Shown here: piece by piece, positions 55,226 to 64,000 of the stretch | Position numbering within the stretch: the stretch's first letter is position 1 | How the letters are laid out: each line of letters opens with the position of its first letter | Source of the DNA: Hymenobacter sp. GOD-10R | Lineage (GTDB): Bacteria > Bacteroidota > Bacteroidia > Cytophagales > Hymenobacteraceae | Length of the DNA: 64,000 nt | Assembly (NCBI RefSeq): GCF_035609205.1 | Contig: NZ_CP141184.1 | Coordinates: 682,001 to 746,000, forward strand | Reading direction: 5' to 3' | Position numbers and translations under genes: made by a program | The notes under the pieces: generated by a model | What the model saw: only the letters and a program-made list of their open reading frames with translations | Told to the model about the DNA's origin: nothing | The model's database searches: none

Positions 55226-58200
55226 CTAGCGTTGTAGTTCCAGCCAACCCTTGTACTTAGTGCCGTCGGCCATGTACAGCAGATAGTAGTAAACGCCGGC
55301 TGGCTGCTTACCTCCATCCCAGTTATTTTGATAAGCGCTAGATTCATATACTTGGTTCCCCCAACGTGAGAAAATCTGGAGCCGGCGCGGGCAAGCCATT
55401 GAAGCTACGAAGAAGTCGTTGAGCCCGTCGCCATTCGGCGTGATAATATTAGGGGGTAGGCGGAATGGCTTTACCTCTATAAGAGCTAGGTCGGCCTGAG
55501 TGCTACACTTGTTATTATTGAAGGCGAGCATGACGTGCGGCTGATAGCGGCCAGCACTCGTATAGGTGTGGTCTACCTCGGCACCAGTTGCTTGGGTACC
55601 GTCACCAAAGTCCCAGACGGCTCCAGCCGCCACGCCGCCGAAATGGACACGCAAAGGAGCCTCTCGATCTTCGCGGCAGAGGGCCGGCGCCCAGGCTGGC
55701 ACGAAGGTCGGCACTGGAGCAACGCTGACTTTGCGGGTGATGGTGCCCGTGCAAGGCCCATTGGCGTAGGTGTAAACAGCCGTTATGGAGCCTGAGAAAC
55801 CAGGAGGCGGGGTGAAGCGTCCAGTGGCAGAAATGCCCGGACCGCTCCAGGTACCGCCGCTAGGGCTAGCGCGCAGCTGGATAGGCTGGGTGCTGCCCGG
55901 GCATAGTAGCGTATCGGGTTGAGCTATAGGTGCTGGGAGAGCCTGTACCGTTATCTGAATAGCACCGCTTGTGCTGCAATAGCCATTAGAATACGAGCTA
56001 TAGGCGAGCGTGTGCGTGCCTGCCCCAGCGGCTGATGGCTGAAACCGATAACCAGCCGGATAGACGTTGGAGTACGACACGCCCCGGCCTGACCAGTAAG
56101 CATTGGCAGGCAAAGACACCATTGTAGTATTGCTTACGCAATAAGCCGGATAACTAGGAATGGTAATAGCCGGGCTAGGGTTGACGGTAACCTGGAGTGT
56201 GCTGGTAGCTGCGCAGGTACCGCTCGCATCGGGTACAGCGTACGTTAGTTGCTGAGTGCCAACCAAGGCATCGGTCGGGGTGAAGAAGAAGCCGCTGGCT
56301 GCGGAGCCGCTAACGCCAGGACCGCTCCACGAGCCACCAGCGGGTGTTCCCGTCAAGCGGGTTGGGGCAGAAGCAGAACAAGTAGTGAACCCATAGCCCG
56401 CGTCGGCTCGGGTAACTGTTAGCTGCTGAGTAGCGCGCGCCTGACAACCGTTTTGGGAATAGGTGTAAGCTAGGGTGTATGTGCCAGCAGAAAGAGAATT
56501 AGGATAAAATTGATTGCCCGTGACGCCGGGCCCACTAAACTGTCCGCCGGCTGGTGTGGCTGCTAGCGTTACGACGGGGGCCACTGTGCCGGGGCTCAGG
56601 CAGAATGCGGTTTGTGAAAGCGGATTAAACGAGGCCGTTATTGTTGGCGTAACGGTAAGGCGGGTCGTGGACGTGCCGCCACAGCTTCCGACGCCCGTGA
56701 GTGTATACGTGAGCAGGTACTCACCTAGGCCTACGGCGCTGGGTGTAAAAACGAACCCACTGGCCACTGAGCCACTCACGCCTGGCCCGCTCCAGGTACC
56801 GCCCGCTGGGCTGCCGTGGAGTGGATAGGTACCTAGGTTGACGCACACTTGCTGGGCGGGGCCAGCAGTAACGGTGTACGTTTCAAAGTTAAACTTAAAG
56901 GCTGCGTTGTTGCAGTTGCTGTAACCAGAACGGGTGGAGAAAGTACCAGCGCCGGGCGGAATGGGGAAGGAGTAGCCGTCGCCGCAGGCGCATACCGATT
57001 GGTACACGGCGCCGCGCGGATCGAAGCGGGAGGTGCCGCCATCGACGTGGTCGGCGCCGCTGCCTTCCCCAAAGAACGTGGCGTAGTCGAGGGCCGTGGC
57101 GTTGGCTGACAGCTGCATAAGGTAGAAGTCGTTGCCATCGGTCGTCGGCTTAAGCGCATTGGACGTAACGGGTAGGCCCGTGGTGGTACCATTGCCGTAG
57201 CTGCCGCCGTTGGAGGTGCCTCCCCAGCCGCTTAGGTAAATGCGGTTGCACTGGTCAACCAGAAAGGCAGTGGGCGAGATATTTGGCACGGTGCCCCCAC
57301 TGCCAATGACCGTCGAAAAAAGAGTGCTACCTAGGTCGGGCGTGAGCTTGTGAATAAAGATCCGCCCGTTGGTATTTTGGTAGTGGCCCGCCGTAACCGG
57401 GTATTGGCCGGTTGTTTGGCCGAGTGCATACACATTGCCTTCTACATCTAGCTGAATGAAAAAGGCTTGCTCGTAGGCAGCGGTGCCTAGGTAAGTGCTG
57501 TGCTGCAAGGTGGTGCCATCGTTGCTGATGCGCGCAATAAAACCATCTTCATTTCCTAGATAACTCGGTTGTAAGGCAGACGCTACCGTGGGGAAGTTGG
57601 CGCTCTTGGTGCCCCCAGCCACGTATAGGTTATTAGCCGCATCTAGCTGCAATGAATACGCGCCATCGGTGCTGGTACCACCTAGAAAATTGCTCCACAT
57701 GAGCTGATCTAAGCTAGGGCTGAGTTTACAAACCACTGCATCGGTAGCGCCCCCTTTAAAGGAAGTGCTAAACCCACGGGGCGCAGGAAAGTCGGCCGAG
57801 GCGGTGCAGGAAGCCACGTAAACGTTGCCCGCAGCGTCCAGTAGAACGTCGCCCCGGAAGGCGTCGCCATAGTTGCGGGTAAGGCGGTCCGTGGCGCTGG
57901 GGTCTAGCAGACCGTCATTGCTGCTACCACCTAGGTAAGTAGAACCTAGCAATTGGCTGCCGTCGGCGCTCAAGCGCGTTACCACAATGTCGGAACCGTT
58001 CAGCAGGTAGCTGCCGAGCCCGTAGGGCGCAATACGCGAGCCGCCTCCAAAAGTCCGGTCGTAGGCGTTGTTGGTGGTTGGGTAATTCGACGAGGACGTA
58101 GAGCCAAGCAGCACCAATTCATTTTGCGCGTTCACGACGAGGCTGTGGGGAAAGTCGCCGTTATTACCGCCAATATAGGTTGCCCATACTCGGGACGCTG

Positions 58201-59143
58201 CGCCGGTAGTGGCCGTGTTATACTTGATAAGAGCAATATCAACTAGCCCGGCGTACGCGATTTGGTAAGCACCTAGCGTCACAGGGTAGCCTACCCCGAA
58301 GCTAATGCCGCCCGAGTACAGGTTGCCTTGCGCATCGTAGGTGGCGGTGAAGCCCCAGTTGTCGGAAGTAGCGCCCGTATACGACGAGTAAACCACCGTT
58401 GGGTCGATGGTAAGCGGCCGTTGCGGATCGTAGGCACCTAGTTGAAAGCTTACTTCGTTGCCGCGCAGCACGTAGTGGCAGGCCACGGCCTGCCGTCGGC
58501 CTGCTGCGTCGAGTTGCCAGGCTTGCGGAGCTAGCTCCGAGAAAGTGCCCAGCGACGTCCGGATTTGCAAAGAGCCATCGGGTTGCAACGCCATGGCATC
58601 GCCACCTTCGTAGCGCAAGCGGATTAAGCTAGGGTCGGCGGCGGGGGCTAGCTCAAAATCGTACTCCAGCTTCTGGTCTTGGTTCTCATATAGCCGAGCC
58701 CCAATGCCGGGCCACAATGTAGTGTAGTGCAGATGGCGGAAGCCACGCACATGGTGGGTCCATTGCTGAGCGTTGCTGCCACGAAAGTAGTTGCGCACTT
58801 CCTTGGTTTGCTCTGTTGACGTAAGGGCCACTTGGTCGGATGCGCCCACGAAACGCATGCGAAGCGCGTGGGCGCGTAGCTGATCGGAGCTAGGTGCGTT
58901 GGCTAGTTGAGCGGCAGTGCGGTGATGGTTGAGCGAAGTAGCGTCAAGCCAAGCATAGGTTAGGCCATCGGTTTCCACAAAAAGCCGACCTGCTGGAAGC
59001 TCGGCTACGTAGCGGGCCGGCGCTTCCCATTGCCCTTTATTTTCGACAAATTCCAGACTTTGCTGCGGCGACGGGGATGCCAACGCCGTGGTAGCAATAC
59101 TCCAAAAAATAAATAGTGAGTAGAGGTTTCTCCAATAACGCAT
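55226..59143 (-). CDS. Giant surface protein with SBBP-like repeats, five Ig-like repeats, PKD and T9SS type B tail
   Basis: A 1305-residue exported protein with a signal peptide. It begins with the Bacteroidetes motif LEFVENKGQWEAPARYVAEL (DUF7948-type). Propeller-like SBBP repeats follow (TYIGGNNGDFPHSLVVNAQN; YLGGSSNDGLLDP). From about residue 760 there are five copies of an Ig-like unit centred on PAGGTWSGPGVSG. Then come a PKD domain (GAVWDFGDGTQATGAEVDHTY) and the C-terminal gliding-motility-associated type B sorting domain (NIITPNGDGLNDFF; WGNQVYESSAYQNNWDGG). It is a T9SS cargo predicted to be attached or secreted at the cell surface. Its start is 51 bp after its paralogue's stop. Confidence 0.9.
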   Translation of the reverse strand: MRYWRNLYSLFIFWSIATTALASPSPQQSLEFVENKGQWEAPARYVAELPAGRLFVETDGLTYAWLDATSLNHHRTAAQLANAPSSDQLRAHALRMRFVGASDQVALTSTEQTKEVRNYFRGSNAQQWTHHVRGFRHLHYTTLWPGIGARLYENQDQKLEYDFELAPAADPSLIRLRYEGGDAMALQPDGSLQIRTSLGTFSELAPQAWQLDAAGRRQAVACHYVLRGNEVSFQLGAYDPQRPLTIDPTVVYSSYTGATSDNWGFTATYDAQGNLYSGGISFGVGYPVTLGAYQIAYAGLVDIALIKYNTATTGAASRVWATYIGGNNGDFPHSLVVNAQNELVLLGSTSSSNYPTTNNAYDRTFGGGSRIAPYGLGSYLLNGSDIVVTRLSADGSQLLGSTYLGGSSNDGLLDPSATDRLTRNYGDAFRGDVLLDAAGNVYVASCTASADFPAPRGFSTSFKGGATDAVVCKLSPSLDQLMWSNFLGGTSTDGAYSLQLDAANNLYVAGGTKSANFPTVASALQPSYLGNEDGFIARISNDGTTLQHSTYLGTAAYEQAFFIQLDVEGNVYALGQTTGQYPVTAGHYQNTNGRIFIHKLTPDLGSTLFSTVIGSGGTVPNISPTAFLVDQCNRIYLSGWGGTSNGGSYGNGTTTGLPVTSNALKPTTDGNDFYLMQLSANATALDYATFFGEGSGADHVDGGTSRFDPRGAVYQSVCACGDGYSFPIPPGAGTFSTRSGYSNCNNAAFKFNFETYTVTAGPAQQVCVNLGTYPLHGSPAGGTWSGPGVSGSVASGFVFTPSAVGLGEYLLTYTLTGVGSCGGTSTTRLTVTPTITASFNPLSQTAFCLSPGTVAPVVTLAATPAGGQFSGPGVTGNQFYPNSLSAGTYTLAYTYSQNGCQARATQQLTVTRADAGYGFTTCSASAPTRLTGTPAGGSWSGPGVSGSAASGFFFTPTDALVGTQQLTYAVPDASGTCAATSTLQVTVNPSPAITIPSYPAYCVSNTTMVSLPANAYWSGRGVSYSNVYPAGYRFQPSAAGAGTHTLAYSSYSNGYCSTSGAIQITVQALPAPIAQPDTLLCPGSTQPIQLRASPSGGTWSGPGISATGRFTPPPGFSGSITAVYTYANGPCTGTITRKVSVAPVPTFVPAWAPALCREDREAPLRVHFGGVAAGAVWDFGDGTQATGAEVDHTYTSAGRYQPHVMLAFNNNKCSTQADLALIEVKPFRLPPNIITPNGDGLNDFFVASMACPRRLQIFSRWGNQVYESSAYQNNWDGGKQPAGVYYYLLYMADGTKYKGWLELQR

Positions 59144-59194
59144 GAAAAGGACTAGCTATAGAACAGGTGCTGTTCTCCGCAAAGACCTTTCCGT

Positions 59195-62100
59195 TTAATT
59201 GCGTTTTACCTCTAGCCAGCCCTTCACCGCTCGTCCTTCTGTATCGCGCAAATGATAGTAATACACGCCATCGGCTAGGTCGCCGCCGTGCCAGTCGTTG
59301 CGGTAGTTGTCGGTTTCGTACACCTTACTTCCCCAGCGCGTGAAGATGCGCAGCGTAGCTGGCTGGCAGCTAAAACGTGGAATGAATAGCTCGTTTTTGC
59401 CGTCGTTGTTGGGCGTGATGATGTTTGGCACAAACACATCTCCCACCTCCACCGGCGCGAAGCGCGTTTCTACCTGACAATTAGCGTAGCGTGCGGTGAG
59501 TTTCACCTGGTAAGTACCCGGCTTTTCGTAACGGTGCAAGGGTGCTTCTTCCGTCGAAGTGGTTTGGTCCCCGAAATCCCACTCGTAGGTGCCGCCCGTT
59601 AGCACAGGTGCGAATTGGCAGTTAAAAGGAGCTAGGCCCGTATACTGGGGAGCTGCCTCGCAAACAGGTATATCGAGCGGAACATTGCTGCTAGAAGTGG
59701 GCGCAATCACTATTTTGCGAGTGGCGGCTACGGCGCAGCCGTTCTGGGTAATGGTATAGCTCAGCGTAAAGATGCCGCCTCTATTATTCGTGTTGGGTGG
59801 CGTAAACATACCATCAGCCGTTATGCCCGTACCGCTCCAAGTGCCGCCGGCGGGGCTAGCACGCAGCATACGAAACGCGCGGGTCTGGTCGGCGCATAAG
59901 GTGGTGTCGCGCCCAACTTGCACAGTAGGCGGTGCGCTGACGGTAATCGTCTGCGTAATGCTCCCGCAGGCTACTGAGTCGGGTAGGGTATAGCGAATCA
60001 GGTGCGTGCCCACACCGGCTTGCGCAGGGTTGAAGGTGTTGCCGCTCATGCCCGGGCCGCTGTACGTTCCGCCTGCCGGACTAGCAGTGAGGGTAATTGG
60101 CTTGGCGTCGCGGCAAATAGGGGGCACACTGGGTACCGTTGGCGCAACGACCGGTACCACGGTCATTCGTAGCGTTCGGGTGCTAAAGCAGATGCCCGCG
60201 GTAGCTACTACATACGTGAGTGTATTGCGCCCAAGCAGCGACGAGGAAGGCGTGAACTGATAGCCACCACCCGGAATGGCTGACACCCCAGGCCCACTCC
60301 AAACGCCTCCCGCCGGACTGCCACCTAGGCGGATCGGGCCGGCATCGGTGCAAACGAAACGGCTCGGGCCAGGATCGGCGGTGAGCGCCCCAAAGTCAAC
60401 CTTGAAAGAGGCGTTGTTGCAGTTTAAGGAGTTGTTGTCGCGCGTGTAGGTGTTGGCGCCTGGGGGCACCGGGAAACCTGATATGCCACCGCAGCCGCCA
60501 CACACCGCCTGGTACACCACACCCCGTTTGTCGAAGCGCGACGTGCCACCGTCGACGTGTTCCTGCACGCCCGCTTGGCCGTAGAAAGTTCCGTACTCCA
60601 AATCCCGCATACCCGGTGTAAACTCTGCCAGATAGAAGTCGGAGCCATCTGTGGTTCGCTGAATGGCGTCGGGCGTAATCGGCAATCTGGTGGTGCTGCC
60701 ACGGTCGTAATTGATTCCGCCGCCCCAGCCGCTGATATACACCCGTTCGCAGTCGTCGACCAAAAAGGCCGTGAGGGCTAGGTCGAGGGTGGTGCTGCCA
60801 CTGCCGAAGGTAGTCGAATACAGACTCTTGGACAGCGTATTATCAAGTTTCTGCACAAACTGTCGGCCTCCCGCAACCGAATATAAGCCTGTTGTAACAG
60901 GAAAAGCACCTTTTGATTGGCCGAGCAAGTACACATCATAGCTACCATCCAACTGCAGGAAGTACGCTTGATCGTAGGCGCTGGTGCCAATGTAAGTGCC
61001 TCGCTGCAACACGTTGCCCGCGCTACTTAGGCAGGCTACAAAACCATCGATGCCGCCTTGCGCAGTAGGGTGCAAGCTGCCGCTGGTGGTAGGAAAGTTG
61101 GAGCTGTTCGTGCCACCGCACACGTAAACGTTGCGGCTGGCATCCAGCTGAATGGAGTAGGCACCGTCGTAGCCGGAGCCACCTAGGTAGGTGCCCCAAA
61201 TGAGCTGCTGTAAGTCAGGCGAAAGCTTGCAGACGACGGCATCGGACCCTCCGCCTTGGTAGCTGGTACGGAAGCCATTGCTGGTGGGAAAGTTGCTACT
61301 CGTGGTAGTAGAAGCTAGGTAGATGTTGCCCTCATCGTCCGTAATGACATCGCCGCGAAACTCGTCGCCGTAGTTGTAGGCCGCGAGGGGCGAGCTGATG
61401 TGGAGGCCATCGGTGCCGTTGCCTCCGAGCAGGGTAGCACCCGTCAAGTTCGAGCCGTTGGCGCTGAGTTTGGCCACAAACATATCGGCCCCTTTTGGGT
61501 AGTTAGGCGTCGCATCAGGCTCACGAATAGGTGCTGGAAAGGGACGCACCGCCGGCCCGCCATTGAACGAACGATCATACGCATTGCGCGTGGTCGGGAA
61601 ATTGTCGGAGCCTGTCGAGCCAAAAATAACCAGCTCTCCTTGCTTATTCACCACCAAGCTATGAGGCGCGTCAGCTTGATTACCACCTAGGTAGGTAGCA
61701 TATAGGCGGGCTGCCGTACCGCTTACGGTTGTGTTGTATTTGATGATGCTGATATCCTCGTTGCCGCTGAAGCTGGTATCATACGCCCCATTGGTGGTAG
61801 GAAAGCCCATGCTGAACACAATGCCCCCCGAGTAGAGGTTGCCCTGGGCATCGTAAGTGGCCGTATAGCCCCAGTTGTCGGCCCTGGAGCCGGTGCTGGT
61901 CGAGAAGACCACCGTCGGGTCGATGACAAGAGGGTACTTCGCGTTGTACCTGCCTAGCTTGAAGCTCAGTACGTTCTCCTTCAATACAAAAGCGCACGAC
62001 ACGGGCACGCGTTTTTCGCCAATCCGTTGCCAGGCTTGGGGAGCCTGCTCCTGCACCTTGCCCACCGACGTTTGAATAAGTAGGTTGCCATTTTGCAGCT

Positions 62101-62668
62101 TGAGGCGGTCTGCACCCTGGTAGCGCAGACGGATGTCGCTGGGCCGAGCGCCGGGCGCTACCGTGAAGTCATATTCGAGGTGCTGTTGCTCATTCTCGTA
62201 AAGGTGCACGCCAATGCCCGCGTACACATCGGCGTAGCTGACTGTACGAAACCCCCTAACCTCGGAAGCCCACTTACTCGGATCTGCGTCCAGAAAGTAG
62301 TTGCGCCGCTCGGTGGTGGCCTCATTGCCGCGTAGGCTCGTATTGGGGCTCGCTCCTTCAAACGTAACCGAGTAGGCGTGGGCCCGCAGCATACCCGTGC
62401 TTTGTTTTGACTGCGCCTGGGTGTTGTTGTGGTCGTGCAACGCCTGCGCATCTACGAGGGCGTACGTGAAACCAGCTTCCCCCAAAAAGAGGCGGCCTGC
62501 GGGCAGCTCGGCCACGTAGCGGGCGCGGGCGTCCCATTGGCCCTTGTTCTCCACAAATTCCAGGGTGCGGTTGTCCGAAGCCAGTTTGGCAGGCTGCGCT
62601 ACCGCCGGCAGGAGCACGGTACTACTCAGAATCAATAAGATAAAGCCACGAAGAGTAGAAAGAAACAT
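59195..62668 (-). CDS. Paralogous giant surface protein, three Ig-like repeats, PKD and T9SS type B tail
   Basis: A 1157-residue exported protein with a signal (FILLILSSTVLLPAVAQ). It has the same architecture as its downstream neighbour: LEFVENKGQWDARARYVAEL, SBBP-like repeats (TYLGGNQADAPHSLVVNKQG; YLGGSGYDGAYSIQLD), then only three PAGGxWSGPG-type units, PKD (GGTYEWDFGDQTTSTEEAPL) and the type B sorting tail (NIITPNNDGKNELFIP; GGDLADGVYYYHLRD). It is first in the pair and likely co-transcribed, with a terminator after the second gene. The function is unknown, with adhesin or matrix roles plausible for such cargo. Confidence 0.9.
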   Translation of the reverse strand: MFLSTLRGFILLILSSTVLLPAVAQPAKLASDNRTLEFVENKGQWDARARYVAELPAGRLFLGEAGFTYALVDAQALHDHNNTQAQSKQSTGMLRAHAYSVTFEGASPNTSLRGNEATTERRNYFLDADPSKWASEVRGFRTVSYADVYAGIGVHLYENEQQHLEYDFTVAPGARPSDIRLRYQGADRLKLQNGNLLIQTSVGKVQEQAPQAWQRIGEKRVPVSCAFVLKENVLSFKLGRYNAKYPLVIDPTVVFSTSTGSRADNWGYTATYDAQGNLYSGGIVFSMGFPTTNGAYDTSFSGNEDISIIKYNTTVSGTAARLYATYLGGNQADAPHSLVVNKQGELVIFGSTGSDNFPTTRNAYDRSFNGGPAVRPFPAPIREPDATPNYPKGADMFVAKLSANGSNLTGATLLGGNGTDGLHISSPLAAYNYGDEFRGDVITDDEGNIYLASTTTSSNFPTSNGFRTSYQGGGSDAVVCKLSPDLQQLIWGTYLGGSGYDGAYSIQLDASRNVYVCGGTNSSNFPTTSGSLHPTAQGGIDGFVACLSSAGNVLQRGTYIGTSAYDQAYFLQLDGSYDVYLLGQSKGAFPVTTGLYSVAGGRQFVQKLDNTLSKSLYSTTFGSGSTTLDLALTAFLVDDCERVYISGWGGGINYDRGSTTRLPITPDAIQRTTDGSDFYLAEFTPGMRDLEYGTFYGQAGVQEHVDGGTSRFDKRGVVYQAVCGGCGGISGFPVPPGANTYTRDNNSLNCNNASFKVDFGALTADPGPSRFVCTDAGPIRLGGSPAGGVWSGPGVSAIPGGGYQFTPSSSLLGRNTLTYVVATAGICFSTRTLRMTVVPVVAPTVPSVPPICRDAKPITLTASPAGGTYSGPGMSGNTFNPAQAGVGTHLIRYTLPDSVACGSITQTITVSAPPTVQVGRDTTLCADQTRAFRMLRASPAGGTWSGTGITADGMFTPPNTNNRGGIFTLSYTITQNGCAVAATRKIVIAPTSSSNVPLDIPVCEAAPQYTGLAPFNCQFAPVLTGGTYEWDFGDQTTSTEEAPLHRYEKPGTYQVKLTARYANCQVETRFAPVEVGDVFVPNIITPNNDGKNELFIPRFSCQPATLRIFTRWGSKVYETDNYRNDWHGGDLADGVYYYHLRDTEGRAVKGWLEVKRN

Positions 62669-62782
62669 AGGCGAAACCAGATAAAAGCTAGGTATTTAGT
62701 GTGCAAGATACAACGCAAAGAGAGGTGCTCAGCGTATGCTAAGTGCTGGTGCTAGGATGCTTTCCGGCTGCAACGCCTACCT

Positions 62783-63937
62783 TTGTTCAAGGCTATTTTT
62801 CTTTTGGCGGTGCGTCGTTCGTTTGCGTTTACCTGTACTGTACTTGTGGTGCTGTGGCTAGTGCTAGCCATTGCCTGCGTGCAGATTCCGCCGCATACCT
62901 TCTGGCCTGCTGCTTTCGGTGCTCTCACGTTGCCCGTAGCGCTAGCCTTGAACCTAGCTTTCCTGGCTTACTGGCTGCTCCGACGCTGGGTGGTAGCGCT
63001 ATTGCCGTTGGTGGTGACGGTGCTCACGTGGCCGCACTTGCAGCGAGGCCTAGCGTTGCATCCGTGGCGCAACGTGGAAGCTACCAGCACGCCCGACCGT
63101 CAGGTGCGGGTGCTAAGTGCCAACGTACGCATCTTCAATGTGTACCCGCAGCTGCGCGACCCTGACCTAGGTTCGTCGCGTAAGTTTGTGCAGTGGCTGG
63201 CCGAAAGTCCCGCCGACATTATTTGCTTGCAGGAGTTCTACAATGAGCCCCGCAGTGCGCGCAGCCGCGACGGCAACGTGTTTCGTACGGAGCAGCAGAT
63301 CGGGCGCGATGCCAAGCGCCATGCCTTTGTGTCGAAGAGCCTCACCAATAGCGCTGGCGCCGAGTTCGGCATTGCTATCTTCTCGCGCTATCCTATCCTG
63401 CGGCGTGGCACGATTTCCTTCGGCAAGCTGACGCAGAACCACGCCATGTTTGCCGACCTGCGTCTGCCCAGCGGCGACACCATTCGGGTGTACAACTTTC
63501 ACCTGCAAAGCATGAGCATGGAGGAAAAAGACATCGTGCAGAGCTACTCTAGCAAGGCGGGCTTCGAGCAAAAAAGCCGGGGTTTGCTACGCCGTTTTAA
63601 GCGTGGCATGATGGCGCGCAGCGTGCAAATCGATACGCTCGTTCGCCGCTTCGAGCAGTGCCGCTACCCCATGCTGCTCTGTGCCGACCTTAACGACTTG
63701 CCCTACAGCTACAGCTACGACCAGCTAGCCGACCACTTCCAGAATGCCTGGGCTACGGTAGGCACTGGCATTGGTAGCACTTACAACGGCCGGCTCCCTT
63801 TCCTGCGCATCGACAATCAATTTGCGAGCCGGCGCTGGACAGTTGAGGATTTCCAGGTGCATTACGAAATCCCGTACTCCGACCACTTCCCTACTACGGC
63901 CACTTACGATCTAAAAGCGAAGAACGAAGCCGATTAA
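62783..63937 (+). CDS. Membrane-anchored endonuclease/exonuclease/phosphatase-family protein
   Basis: A 384-residue protein with three membrane segments in the first 95 residues, then an EEP (DNase I-like) domain. It has the family motifs QVRVLSANVRIFN, ADIICLQEFYNEP (catalytic Glu), FGIAIFSRYPILRRG, IRVYNFHLQSMS, MLLCADLNDLPYSYSY (Asp-Leu-Asn) and the C-terminal EIPYSDHFPTTATYDL (SDH). Such proteins can be phosphodiesterases or nucleases; the substrate is open. No in-frame ATG exists upstream, so the start is TTG at 62783 or possibly GTG at 62807; a stop at 62753 closes the frame. It is divergent from the type B pair. Confidence 0.9.
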   Translation: MFKAIFLLAVRRSFAFTCTVLVVLWLVLAIACVQIPPHTFWPAAFGALTLPVALALNLAFLAYWLLRRWVVALLPLVVTVLTWPHLQRGLALHPWRNVEATSTPDRQVRVLSANVRIFNVYPQLRDPDLGSSRKFVQWLAESPADIICLQEFYNEPRSARSRDGNVFRTEQQIGRDAKRHAFVSKSLTNSAGAEFGIAIFSRYPILRRGTISFGKLTQNHAMFADLRLPSGDTIRVYNFHLQSMSMEEKDIVQSYSSKAGFEQKSRGLLRRFKRGMMARSVQIDTLVRRFEQCRYPMLLCADLNDLPYSYSYDQLADHFQNAWATVGTGIGSTYNGRLPFLRIDNQFASRRWTVEDFQVHYEIPYSDHFPTTATYDLKAKNEAD

Positions 63938-64000
63938 AGAACTCAGCAGGCTGAACTCACCAGAGTAGCTTATACCATGGCTAAATAGGAGCTAGCTCAA
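63938..64000. other. Window end, nothing recognised
   Basis: These 63 bases after the EEP-family stop contain no stem with a T tract and no start of a recognisable gene. Confidence 0.5.

Noticed and set aside
62743..63165. 140-codon + strand frame overlapping the EEP-family gene
   Set aside because: Its Ala/Ser/Arg-rich translation has no motif, while the overlapping frame has complete EEP motifs.

Overview
The window looks like chromosomal DNA of a Bacteroidetes bacterium, most likely a Hymenobacter-like member of the Cytophagales. This rests on a sprA type IX secretion (T9SS) translocon gene, T9SS type A and type B cargo tails (PNPTQGDF; ITPNGDGLND), Bacteroidetes-specific families (DUF4136, DUF4292, MG2/TonB-plug proteins), AT-rich leaders without clear Shine-Dalgarno sequences, and moderate-to-high GC estimated by eye. 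I see no phage, insertion sequence, CRISPR array, tRNA or rRNA. Nearly all of it is ordinary chromosomal gene content.

Layout. 1-5860: the 3' end of a propeller plus beta-barrel protein, a DUF4136 lipoprotein and a large MG2/TonB-plug surface protein, all on +. 5884-9036: on -, two DUF2382 stress proteins, an aldo/keto reductase and a small secreted low-complexity protein. 9331-11133: a DUF892 protein, a DUF1905 protein and a DsbA-family oxidoreductase. 11272-14031: a secreted right-handed beta-helix (pectate-lyase-like) T9SS cargo, followed by an AT-rich 0.7 kb stretch without genes. 14763-20479: MoxR ATPase, a flippase/glycosyltransferase pair, YicC and a small exported protein. 20604-33634: M28 peptidase, VanZ, gcvH, the 7.6 kb sprA gene, ruvA and malic enzyme. 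33869-37895: a tatA-tatA-gatA-lytic transglycosylase operon. 38244-39206: a GAF-LytTR regulator, followed by a structured intergenic stretch ending in a strong terminator. 39521-47651: a seven-gene - strand run for cell envelope and housekeeping (enoyl-CoA hydratase, flippase, dut, sugar nucleotidyltransferase, TPR protein, DUF4292 lipoprotein, EnvC-like LytM protein). 47827-49703: mscL and two small envelope proteins. 49905-55104: the rimP-nusA-infB operon. 55226-62668: two tandem giant T9SS type B cargo proteins. 62783-63937: a membrane-anchored endonuclease/exonuclease/phosphatase-family protein.

How the parts fit. The main theme is the cell surface: the SprA outer-membrane translocon and three evident T9SS cargoes, Tat components, lipoproteins, a LysM transglycosylase, a degenerate LytM protein, two flippases and a glycosyltransferase. 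The remainder is housekeeping.

I found no convincing new defence or mobile system. The signals most worth following are the dense CTAG-centred palindromes (CCTAGG, GCTAGC) spread across genes and terminators, a possible structured RNA at 39207-39455, a 62-bp perfect palindrome at 11144-11205, the barrel-less MG2/TonB-plug protein, and the two paralogous type B cargo proteins that differ by whole repeat units.
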